From an uncultured Oribacterium sp. (lineage in GTDB: Bacteria; Bacillota; Clostridia; Lachnospirales; Lachnospiraceae): a DNA stretch of 18,138 nt. Both the position numbers and the translations under genes were made by a program. Below the pieces are notes generated by a model. It made no database searches. It was not told the origin of the DNA and was given only the letters and a program-made list of their open reading frames with translations. Positions 7,594 through 13,477 of this stretch are shown here, one piece after another; position 1 is the first letter of the stretch, and the number at the start of each line of letters is the position of its first letter. The stretch spans positions 1-18,138 of the forward strand of contig CABTMH010000065.1 in assembly GCA_902485915.1 (NCBI GenBank), in the 5' to 3' direction.

Positions 7594-7625
7594 AAAAAAA
7601 CCACCGAGAATAAAATCTCGATGGT
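7594..7625 (-). terminator. intrinsic terminator of tRNA-Pro
   Basis: On the minus strand a 10-bp stem ACCATCGAGA/TCTCGGTGGT (one G-T pair) with a 6-nt loop is followed by seven T. It begins 11 nt after the tRNA 3' end and lies upstream of the sensor lipoprotein gene. Confidence 0.88.
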
Positions 7626-7635
7626 CTATCAATCG

Positions 7636-7710
7636 TCGGGGTGACAAGATTCGAACTTGCGACCCCCTGGTCCCAAACCAGGTGCTCTAGCCAAACTGAG
7701 CCACACCCCG
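7636..7710 (-). tRNA. tRNA-Pro (anticodon UGG)
   Basis: A 75-nt cloverleaf on the minus strand. Acceptor arms CGGGGTG and CACCCCG pair perfectly with discriminator A. The anticodon stem CCTGG/CCAGG encloses TTTGGGA, so the anticodon is TGG and reads CCA and probably other proline codons. The T loop has the standard GTTCGAATC. The 3' CCA is not encoded (CGA follows), so it must be added by nucleotidyltransferase. It is a single-gene unit with promoter and terminator. Confidence 0.96.
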
Positions 7711-7736
7711 AAACGCTTTTCTCAAGCGACTTGTAT

Positions 7737-7765
7737 ACTATACTTAATTCAGTCACTGTTGTCAA
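7737..7765 (-). promoter_or_regulatory. sigma-A-type promoter of tRNA-Pro
   Basis: On the minus strand a perfect -35 TTGACA (7765-7760), a 17-bp spacer and -10 TATAGT (7742-7737), some 27 nt upstream of the mature tRNA 5' end. GTGACTGAA occurs in the spacer and again 34 bp upstream (7748-7756 and 7782-7790). Confidence 0.85.
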
Positions 7766-7864
7766 CCGATTTTTGACTTTTTTCAGTCACACGTGGGACA
7801 GTAACATTTTTATTACGAAAAAATACGAAAATGTTTGAAAACTGTATAAAAATCTTAAGAAATG

Positions 7865-7873
7865 TGCTATAAA
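7865..7873 (+). promoter_or_regulatory. candidate extended -10 promoter for the small exported protein gene
   Basis: TGC-TATAAA on the plus strand, an extended -10 motif, in an AT-rich stretch with runs of A upstream that could serve as an UP-like region. No good -35 is seen at 17 bp. It would give a 5' leader of about 58 nt. Confidence 0.5.
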
Positions 7874-7890
7874 GGGTTTGGAAAATTTAG

Positions 7891-7907
7891 GTCACTGCTC
7901 TGGTGAC
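7891..7907 (+). promoter_or_regulatory. small hairpin in the leader of the exported protein gene
   Basis: GTCAC and GTGAC arms around a 7-nt loop, 19 nt upstream of the GAGAGG ribosome site and near the expected 5' end of the transcript. It could stabilise the mRNA. It is too small for a known riboswitch class. Confidence 0.35.
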
Positions 7908-7937
7908 GCATTTCTAATCTAATTTGAGAGGTATTTG

Positions 7938-8288
7938 ATGATGAAGATGACAAAGAAGATTGCTGCTATGGTGATGACTGGCGCTCTGGTTGCTGCTATG
8001 TCCGTTCCTGCATTCGCTGGTGTTGCTTCCTATGACATCGGTTCCTTAAATGCAAAGAACGCTTACTCCTACGCTGCTGCCGAGTATGCAAACGCTATTC
8101 ATGAGGCTGCTCTGGCGCAGGCTGCCGTTGATCCAGCTGCTCCTGTAGTCGCTACTGCTGCGGATGGCACGCAGGTTGTGTACGCTAACTACTCTGAGTA
8201 TGCTGCTGCTATGGCAAACCTCGCTCGTGAGGCTTTCGCTGCACAGGGCATCGATAACGCAGCTGCTTTAGGCTACGGTGTAAACTGA
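7938..8288 (+). CDS. small alanine-rich exported protein with internal duplication, function unknown
   Basis: 116 residues, not recognised as a named family. Seen: basic N-terminus MMKMTKK, hydrophobic core and signal peptidase I site AFA/GV after residue 27, leaving a mature chain of 89 residues with no cysteine and about one third alanine. Two segments match: 43-65 (YSYAAAEYANAIHEAALAQ plus AAVD) and 85-106 (YSEYAAAMANLAREAFAAQ plus GID), joined by a short DPAAPVV...DGTQVVY link, so it may fold as two similar helices. Codons are dominated by GCT and CGT-type choices, unlike the GCG/ATC-rich neighbours, which suggests high expression. ATG 7938 has GAGAGG 6 nt upstream; a TTG at 7935 and an ATG at 7941 are alternatives. 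Single gene with its own promoter and terminator, the only plus-strand gene here. Confidence 0.8.
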   Translation: MMKMTKKIAAMVMTGALVAAMSVPAFAGVASYDIGSLNAKNAYSYAAAEYANAIHEAALAQAAVDPAAPVVATAADGTQVVYANYSEYAAAMANLAREAFAAQGIDNAAALGYGVN

Positions 8289-8322
8289 TCATCCATATAT
8301 ACAACTGAATAGACAAACGAAT

Positions 8323-8354
8323 CCCCGGACCGTATCGCGGCCCGGGGTTTTTTT
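8323..8354 (+). terminator. strong intrinsic terminator of the exported protein gene
   Basis: CCCCGG-A-CCG and CGG-C-CCGGGG arms (one mismatch) close a 5-nt loop and are followed by seven T on the plus strand, 34 nt after the stop codon. On the minus strand no T run follows, so it would not efficiently end the convergent AEC transcript. Confidence 0.9.
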
Positions 8355-8355
8355 A

Positions 8356-8459
8356 ATTATCGTTGTAATGATATAGACCAGATCATCGTCGTGATGATGT
8401 AGGCCAGATCATCGTTGTCATGATAAGGGTTACATCATCGTCGTGATGATATAGGCTGC
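8356..8459. repeat. four tandem 26-bp repeats overlapping the 3' end of the AEC gene
   Basis: Cores start at 8356, 8382, 8408 and 8434, exactly 26 bp apart. Units 2 and 4 share ATCATCGTCGTGATGAT; units 1 and 3 differ by a few bases. The core has 6-bp inverted arms ATCATC/GATGAT around GTCGT, so each unit is a small hairpin. The links vary (gacca, ggcca, agggtta). The rightmost unit codes for the last residues (IITTMM) of the AEC permease; the other three lie beyond its stop codon. Confidence 0.85.
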
Positions 8460-9359
8460 GACCGGCAGGGTCAGGATACTGAGCAGTGTTGACAGAATGA
8501 CGGCTCCGGCAACCCGCTCTTCGTCGTAGTGAAACTGTACCGCGAACACAGAGCTGATGGCCGCACACGGGCAGGCTTCGAGAAGAAGTACAACTTCGGA
8601 GGCCATACCGAAGCTGATGTGCAGGCATCCGTAAATGAGAAGACATACGGCTGGAATAAGCAGCAGGCGAATGCCGATGATGCTAAGGACTGCTCTGTCC
8701 CGAATCACCTTTGAAAGATCAGAGCCGGCAAGAATGATGCCTGTGATTATCATACTGATCGGAGTGTTCAGCCCACCAATCTGCGAAATCGGCTGATGGA
8801 TCAGTTCAGGTACAGGAATCTGGAAAAGATAGATCACAAGGCCGACGACAACCGCAATCATAGCAGGAGAACGGACGATCGTTCTGGTCAGCTGTTTCAC
8901 TTCTACCTGACCGGAGATTCTCGCATAACCATAGGTCCAGATCAGAATGTTAAAGACGGTGTTATAGCTGCTGGCATATAGCAGGCCTTCATTTCCGAAC
9001 AGTGCCTGAATCAGTGGAAAGCCCATGTAACCGGCATTAGAAAAAATCATCGCAAATTCGAAAATTGCCCGATTATCCTTTCCCATCCGTCGAGCGACCA
9101 GTACAGCGATGATGAGACCGATCATAATCAGAATAAAGGAATGCACAAACGCCTGCACGATGCCGTGAAAAACATCTGCGTCATATTCTGCGATATAGGA
9201 ATTTACAATCATGCAGGGTACAACGATCGATACCAGAAGGCTGGAGAAATGCTGACGTGCTTCCAGCTTCAGTGCCTTCGTTCTGATTGCGAAATAACCG
9301 ACCATGATCAGCATAAAAAAGACGACGACCTGACGGGCCGAGATAAGTGCAAGTTCCAT
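8430..9359 (-). CDS. AEC-family permease (Mem_trans, auxin efflux carrier family)
   Basis: A 309-residue integral membrane protein with about ten hydrophobic segments spread over the whole length. Seen: N-terminal segment beginning MELALISARQVVVFFMLIMV, the family motif FSNAGYMGFPL near 106-116, and a second half with LNTPISMIITGIILAGSDL and a C-terminal helix ending ITTMM. Bacterial members carry small organic anions such as malate or malonate; no substrate can be assigned here. ATG 9359 has GAGGAG 7 nt upstream; the open frame extends further, but that part is a hairpin sequence and not conserved-looking protein. It follows the terminator-like hairpin of the upstream gene with only about 30 nt between, so it may depend on read-through. 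Its last codons lie in the 26-bp repeat array. Confidence 0.9.
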   Translation of the reverse strand: MELALISARQVVVFFMLIMVGYFAIRTKALKLEARQHFSSLLVSIVVPCMIVNSYIAEYDADVFHGIVQAFVHSFILIMIGLIIAVLVARRMGKDNRAIFEFAMIFSNAGYMGFPLIQALFGNEGLLYASSYNTVFNILIWTYGYARISGQVEVKQLTRTIVRSPAMIAVVVGLVIYLFQIPVPELIHQPISQIGGLNTPISMIITGIILAGSDLSKVIRDRAVLSIIGIRLLLIPAVCLLIYGCLHISFGMASEVVLLLEACPCAAISSVFAVQFHYDEERVAGAVILSTLLSILTLPVAAYIITTMM

Positions 9360-9385
9360 GAGCATTCTCCTCGATATGTACATAC

Positions 9386-9457
9386 AAAAAGGTGGTTGAC
9401 GCACGCCCATCGACGCTGCCTGTTTTGCAGTTTCGATGGGCACTTTGCGGACCACCT
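9386..9457 (-). terminator. long hairpin with U tract between the M28-like gene and the AEC gene
   Basis: Read on the minus strand: AGGTGGT/ACCACCT outer arms, CGCA/TGCG, then GCCCATCGA/TCGATGGGC, then CTGC/GCAG, with small internal loops, ending in CCACC followed by five T. It starts 21 nt after the stop of the M28-like gene and ends about 30 nt before the AEC start. It could be a plain terminator or an attenuator controlling the AEC gene. Confidence 0.75.
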
Positions 9458-9478
9458 GTTTACTGTGTTAAGTGCTGC

Positions 9479-10921
9479 CTATGCGGCCGTGATGGAAAGC
9501 GTACAGCTTCCAGCCGGTACAGCGGTGTCTGTTTCCGCTTCTATGGTAGCGCTTACATAATACATCGCGTTTGCATTTGAATCAAGATAGATATTTTCAT
9601 GGCTTCCATCGCCTTCCGCTTTTTCACTTCCTTCACCAAAGAAATTGGTCAGCATCTGGCGAAGCATCGCTTCGTCGACCCCGAGCGTCGACGAACTGAT
9701 CGACAGCTGATGGACGCGCTCGGTACCCTCCTTCTCGATATGCACTTCGACGGCGACCGGTGCGTCCTGCTGCAGGATATACAGAGCGGCGGTATAGATT
9801 TCGCAGCCGTCTGCATCACGCGTTCCAGTATCTGTCAGGCGTGTGCCGAGCTGCTGCTCGATCGCCGGGATCCCTGTGCCTGCTGGCCACGCATCCACCT
9901 GCGGCTGTAAGGCACCTGCTGCACGGACGTCCATCGGCGTCGCCTCCACTTCCGTTCGGAAGCGGCCACTCTTATCCCGCATAAGCCCCTGCACGGTATC
10001 GCCGGCGATAGCCGCTGCCTTCGCGAGTTCCTCCATCTCCGGCGCATCGCTCCCATCCTTCGATGACGAATCGTAGTTTCCTGTGTTTTCACTATCGTCA
10101 TGCTTCTGTGCAGCGTCGGCGCTTTCCGCCTTTCCGGCTTCATCAGAGGCATCCGCGACACCCTCCTGCAGGAGCATCGCCGCCGGGATGCCTTCCATGC
10201 TGAACGCCGTATGATCTGAGGACTTCTCCTCGCGCATCGTCGCCTTCTGCCCGCTCATGCGCTTCACAGATTTCACTAGCCGATCCGTGAGTGGATTTTC
10301 ATGGCCGTTGCTCACGGCGATTTGAAAGGCGCCGGTGTCTGTGCGGCCAATGTCTCCGACCTGGATGTCGGCGACCACCCGTGCCTTCTCTTCGTCCGGG
10401 AGACTCTCGAGGTAGTTTCGTGCCCCCGTCCGGGCATCCGCATCTCCGCCGAAGGCGATATAACGAAGCTCGACGGCACTCTTCTGTTTCTGTGTCTGCT
10501 CTGAAACGGCCTTCAGCACCGCAAGCCCAGCCGCGTTCGGCGCACCATCCGGTGTATACAGCGCAGTGGACAGCACCACGATGTCAGCATTGGCCGGATC
10601 CGTATCGCTCTGCTGGATCGCGAGGAGCGTATAGCCGTCGCCCGTCTCCGGTATCGTATCGGTTCCGCTCTGATATGCGGCCGTGACGGCTTTTTTATAG
10701 TCCGAGGCATCGAGACGGAACTGGTGATAGACGATGCGCGGCGCGAGCAGGACGACTCCGAGGAGGAGCGCCCGCACCCCATCGCGCCGTGCCTTCGCAT
10801 CTTTATAGAGGATGGCATGCAGGAACTGCATCGCTGCAAATATCAGCACCAGTACGCCGATGACATAGATAAACAGAAACGCGAGATCCAGCGGATCCCG
10901 CAGCATATAGGCAATCTTCAT
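9479..10921 (-). CDS. membrane-anchored protein with degenerate M28-type peptidase domain
   Basis: 480 residues. Seen: two membrane segments (about 14-36 and 48-62), then an M28-like region about 95-315, an acidic low-complexity insert about 255-296, and a C-terminal region of about 150 residues that I do not recognise. The M28 fold is suggested by VVLSTALYTPDGAPNAAG, AFGGDADARTGARNYLESL, GDIGRTDTG and SDHTAFSMEGIPAAML. Compared with active M28 enzymes, the HxD motif is L121-Y-T123, the GAxDN aspartate is missing, and the EE pair is D160-A161; only D190 and H237 remain of five zinc ligands. It is therefore probably not a zinc peptidase and may bind peptides or partners. ATG 10921 has GGAAG upstream; 10 bp separate it from the small-protein gene before it. 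Confidence 0.7.
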   Translation of the reverse strand: MKIAYMLRDPLDLAFLFIYVIGVLVLIFAAMQFLHAILYKDAKARRDGVRALLLGVVLLAPRIVYHQFRLDASDYKKAVTAAYQSGTDTIPETGDGYTLLAIQQSDTDPANADIVVLSTALYTPDGAPNAAGLAVLKAVSEQTQKQKSAVELRYIAFGGDADARTGARNYLESLPDEEKARVVADIQVGDIGRTDTGAFQIAVSNGHENPLTDRLVKSVKRMSGQKATMREEKSSDHTAFSMEGIPAAMLLQEGVADASDEAGKAESADAAQKHDDSENTGNYDSSSKDGSDAPEMEELAKAAAIAGDTVQGLMRDKSGRFRTEVEATPMDVRAAGALQPQVDAWPAGTGIPAIEQQLGTRLTDTGTRDADGCEIYTAALYILQQDAPVAVEVHIEKEGTERVHQLSISSSTLGVDEAMLRQMLTNFFGEGSEKAEGDGSHENIYLDSNANAMYYVSATIEAETDTAVPAGSCTLSITAA

Positions 10922-10931
10922 ACCATCTTCC

Positions 10932-11162
10932 TTACTTCTGCATGTTCTTCAGGGCTTCCACCATCTCGACATCGTCCTGCAGGACACGGAAATTCGTGGT
11001 CACCGGATGCTCACCCGGCTTCGTGATCGTGATCTCGATCACCGACCCCTCCGGGATACCGGTCGAGACGAAATGCTGGACATAGGAGACCACCTTCGGG
11101 TGATCTGCCTGAAACTTCTTGAAAAGGCCGGCGACCTTCATCATCGCTGCTGGATTCATCAT
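10932..11162 (-). CDS. small conserved-looking cytoplasmic protein, function unknown
   Basis: 76 residues, no membrane segment or signal. Seen: a short helical start (MMKVAGLFKKFQADHPK), a middle with VIEITITKPG and TNFRV that looks like a beta hairpin, and a helical end VEMVEALKNMQK. I recall similar small proteins as unnamed hypotheticals in Lachnospiraceae and related clostridia, with no known role. ATG 11162 is chosen because GGAGG lies 8 nt before it; an upstream ATG at 11177 would contain that ribosome site in its coding part. It sits 52 bp after the sensor kinase gene and 10 bp before the M28-like gene, so all are probably one transcript. Confidence 0.75.
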   Translation of the reverse strand: MMNPAAMMKVAGLFKKFQADHPKVVSYVQHFVSTGIPEGSVIEITITKPGEHPVTTNFRVLQDDVEMVEALKNMQK

Positions 11163-11214
11163 CTGTTTTTCCTCCATTTACTATTCGTATTTTCTGTTCT
11201 TTCTTTATCGTGGT

Positions 11215-12780
11215 TCAGCTGTAGCTTTTCTTCTCAGAATCGAGCGTGAACCAGAAATCCACACCGGTCCGCGTGTTCTTCACACCGCACTTCTGGTGAT
11301 GGGACTCCATGATGGCCTTCACGATACTGAGGCCGAGGCCACTGCCGCCATAGGAGCGGGTATGCGCCTTATCTACCTTGAAGAACTTCTCCCAGATCTG
11401 CTGCAGGTCCTCCTCCGGAATCGGCTTGCCGGTGTTTGACACATGGATGCAAACTGTGCCATTCAGCGCCTTTTCGGAAAACAGGCTGATGTTGTTCGGT
11501 TCCTGCAGATGATTGAGTGCGTTGTTCAGGTAGTTTGTGATGACCTCCTCGATTTTAAATTCATCTGCCCATACCATCGTACCTTCCGGAATATCGATTT
11601 CAACATGTGCATGTTTCTGACGAATCAGAATCTCCGATTTCGTCACGACACCATGGACGACTTTCGAGATATCGAAGAGTGCAAAATCCGGCAGGTCCTT
11701 TCCCTGCTCGATGGAGCTCAGGTTCATAAGCTCATGCACCATGACATTCATACGCTTCGCTTCATCCACGATGACACCACAGTAGTATTCCCGTGCCTCC
11801 GGATCGTCCGCGAGGCCCTCATTGAGTCCCTCCGCGTAGCCCTGGATCAGCGCGATCGGTGTTTTCAGCTCGTGGGAGACATTGGCGATAAACTCCTGCT
11901 GCCGTGCCGCGATCTTCGTCTTATTCTGTACATCCGACTGCAGCTCGTTGTTAGCGGTCTTCAGCTCCGCGATGGCGCTTTCCAGTCGATCCGACATGAC
12001 ATTCATCGAGTTTCCGAGCACCCCGATCTCGTCACAGTGACAGCCGGTATAGCGCGCTGTGAAATCCAGCCGGGACATGCGTTCACTGAGGCGGGCGAGC
12101 TCGTTGATCGGCTTCGAGATCTCGCGGCTCATGAAGTAAACGATGATCGAACCGAGCAGCACGGCGCAGATTCCGATGATGAGCAGGAAGCGATTAAAGA
12201 AGCCCACCGATTCACGGAGACTCGAAATCGGCATCGACATGATAAAGGATGTCGTGTTATCCGAAAAGTAGCCCCAGCTCTCGAGGTAGAGATTTCCACT
12301 GTTCGAATCCCGGTTACGTTCGATCTTATAATTATCGAAGCTGGCGAGGATCTTTCCTTTTTCTCCATCCCGGTTACCGAAGATGTACTGATTCAGTTTC
12401 TGCATCTGAAGATGCAGATCGCCATAGGTCGAGAAGACACGATCCGTCTGTGTATCGATGATGATGACACTGACATTGCTCGTCTCCGACAGGCTCTTGA
12501 GATACGTGGTCGCCGGTGTTTCCGTCTCCGGATCCGAGGTGTCGTAGTCGCTCGGGAAGAGCTGGTTGATACGATCATCCGCAGCTTCATCACTTCCCAG
12601 CATCGTGTCGATGGTCGTGTAGGCATTCTCGAGGGTACTGACCTTCTGCACCGTGTAGTAGCCTTCCAGCAGGAAGGAATTTGCCATCAGGATGGCGATG
12701 AACAGCAGGGCGATCAGCCCCATGAAGATGAAGGTGAAGCGCCATTTGATACTGCTTTTAAAACGATTCTGCTTTTTCAT
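11215..12780 (-). CDS. sensor histidine kinase, HAMP-HisKA-HATPase type
   Basis: A 521-residue membrane kinase, partner of the OmpR-type regulator whose gene it overlaps by 4 bp (ATGA). Seen: first membrane helix about 13-36, extracellular domain about 37-195, second helix about 197-217, HAMP about 218-270, HisKA with phosphoacceptor H303 in FIANVSHELKTPIALIQGY, N box NYLNNALNH about 416-424, VSNTGKP at 447-453 in the G1 position, and G2 box YGGSGLGLS about 477-485. General architecture is of the VanS/ResE/PhoR class. The signal is unknown; the external domain has no motif I recognise. The small protein and the M28-like membrane protein encoded after it are possible accessory factors. Confidence 0.93.
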   Translation of the reverse strand: MKKQNRFKSSIKWRFTFIFMGLIALLFIAILMANSFLLEGYYTVQKVSTLENAYTTIDTMLGSDEAADDRINQLFPSDYDTSDPETETPATTYLKSLSETSNVSVIIIDTQTDRVFSTYGDLHLQMQKLNQYIFGNRDGEKGKILASFDNYKIERNRDSNSGNLYLESWGYFSDNTTSFIMSMPISSLRESVGFFNRFLLIIGICAVLLGSIIVYFMSREISKPINELARLSERMSRLDFTARYTGCHCDEIGVLGNSMNVMSDRLESAIAELKTANNELQSDVQNKTKIAARQQEFIANVSHELKTPIALIQGYAEGLNEGLADDPEAREYYCGVIVDEAKRMNVMVHELMNLSSIEQGKDLPDFALFDISKVVHGVVTKSEILIRQKHAHVEIDIPEGTMVWADEFKIEEVITNYLNNALNHLQEPNNISLFSEKALNGTVCIHVSNTGKPIPEEDLQQIWEKFFKVDKAHTRSYGGSGLGLSIVKAIMESHHQKCGVKNTRTGVDFWFTLDSEKKSYS

Positions 12781-13460
12781 GCCTTCTCTTCCACTTCGAA
12801 CTTATAGCCCATGCCCCAGACGGTCTTGATATAATCGCCCTTCGTACCCATCTTCGCACGCAGCTTCTTAACATGTGTGTCGATCGTCCGGGCATCTCCG
12901 AAGTAATCATAGTTCCAGACGTTATTCAGAATCTTTTCACGGGACAGCGCGATCCCCTTGTTTTCGATGAAGTAAAGCAGAAGCTCATACTCCTTGAAGC
13001 TGAGTTCGATTTCCTTTCCATCGATCTTCACGGAGTGTGCCGACTTATCGACCTCGATGCCGCCGATGCGCACGACCTCATCCTGGTTCACACCGGAGCG
13101 GCGAAGGATCGCCTCGACACGGGCCACCAGGATCTTCGGTGAAAACGGCTTCGAGATATACTCATCGGCACCGTAATCGAAGCCCTTCAGCTCGTCTGTC
13201 TCCTCGGTGCGCGCCGTCAGCATGATGACCGGCACCTTACTGTGCTCCCGCACGGTTTTCAGCACCTCCCAGCCATCCATCTTCGGCATCATCACATCGA
13301 GGATGATGAGCGCGATCTCCTTATCTGCGAAAAAAACGTCGATCGCTTCCTCACCGTCACCAGCCTCCACGGTCTCATAGCCCTTGATCTTCAGGAAATC
13401 GGAAATCAGCTTCCGCATCCGCTCTTCATCATCGACCACCAGTACTTTTAATCTATCCAT
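12777..13460 (-). CDS. response regulator, OmpR/PhoB family
   Basis: A 227-residue transcription factor. Seen: receiver domain with D10-D11, phosphoacceptor D55 in ILDVMMPKMDG, T82 and K104 in SKPF; winged-helix domain with LSFKEYELLLYF, the REKILNNVW block and DTHVKKLRAKMG, ending YIKTVWGMGYKFEVEEKA. The open frame extends 41 codons upstream into the helicase gene, but ATG 13460 with GGAGG 7 nt before it starts the receiver properly. It follows the helicase gene by 17 bp and overlaps the kinase gene by 4 bp, so the three are likely co-transcribed. Targets cannot be read from the window. Confidence 0.95.
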   Translation of the reverse strand: MDRLKVLVVDDEERMRKLISDFLKIKGYETVEAGDGEEAIDVFFADKEIALIILDVMMPKMDGWEVLKTVREHSKVPVIMLTARTEETDELKGFDYGADEYISKPFSPKILVARVEAILRRSGVNQDEVVRIGGIEVDKSAHSVKIDGKEIELSFKEYELLLYFIENKGIALSREKILNNVWNYDYFGDARTIDTHVKKLRAKMGTKGDYIKTVWGMGYKFEVEEKA

Positions 13461-13477
13461 CTTTCTACCTCCATGGT

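Noticed and set aside
7580..7838. short open frames on both strands across the tRNA-Pro region
   Set aside because: They read through the tRNA cloverleaf, its promoter and its terminator, which explain this sequence fully.
7880..7937. possible riboswitch in the leader of the exported protein gene
   Set aside because: The leader is under 60 nt with one 5-bp hairpin and matches no class I know.
8356..8459. possible CRISPR array
   Set aside because: The 26-bp period consists of a core of about 17-21 bp plus only 5-7 bp between cores; there are no unique spacers and no cas genes, and one unit is coding sequence.
11443..12807. 454-codon plus-strand open frame opposite the second kinase
   Set aside because: It mirrors the whole kinase gene, has no start signals and reads as Arg/Asp-rich noise.
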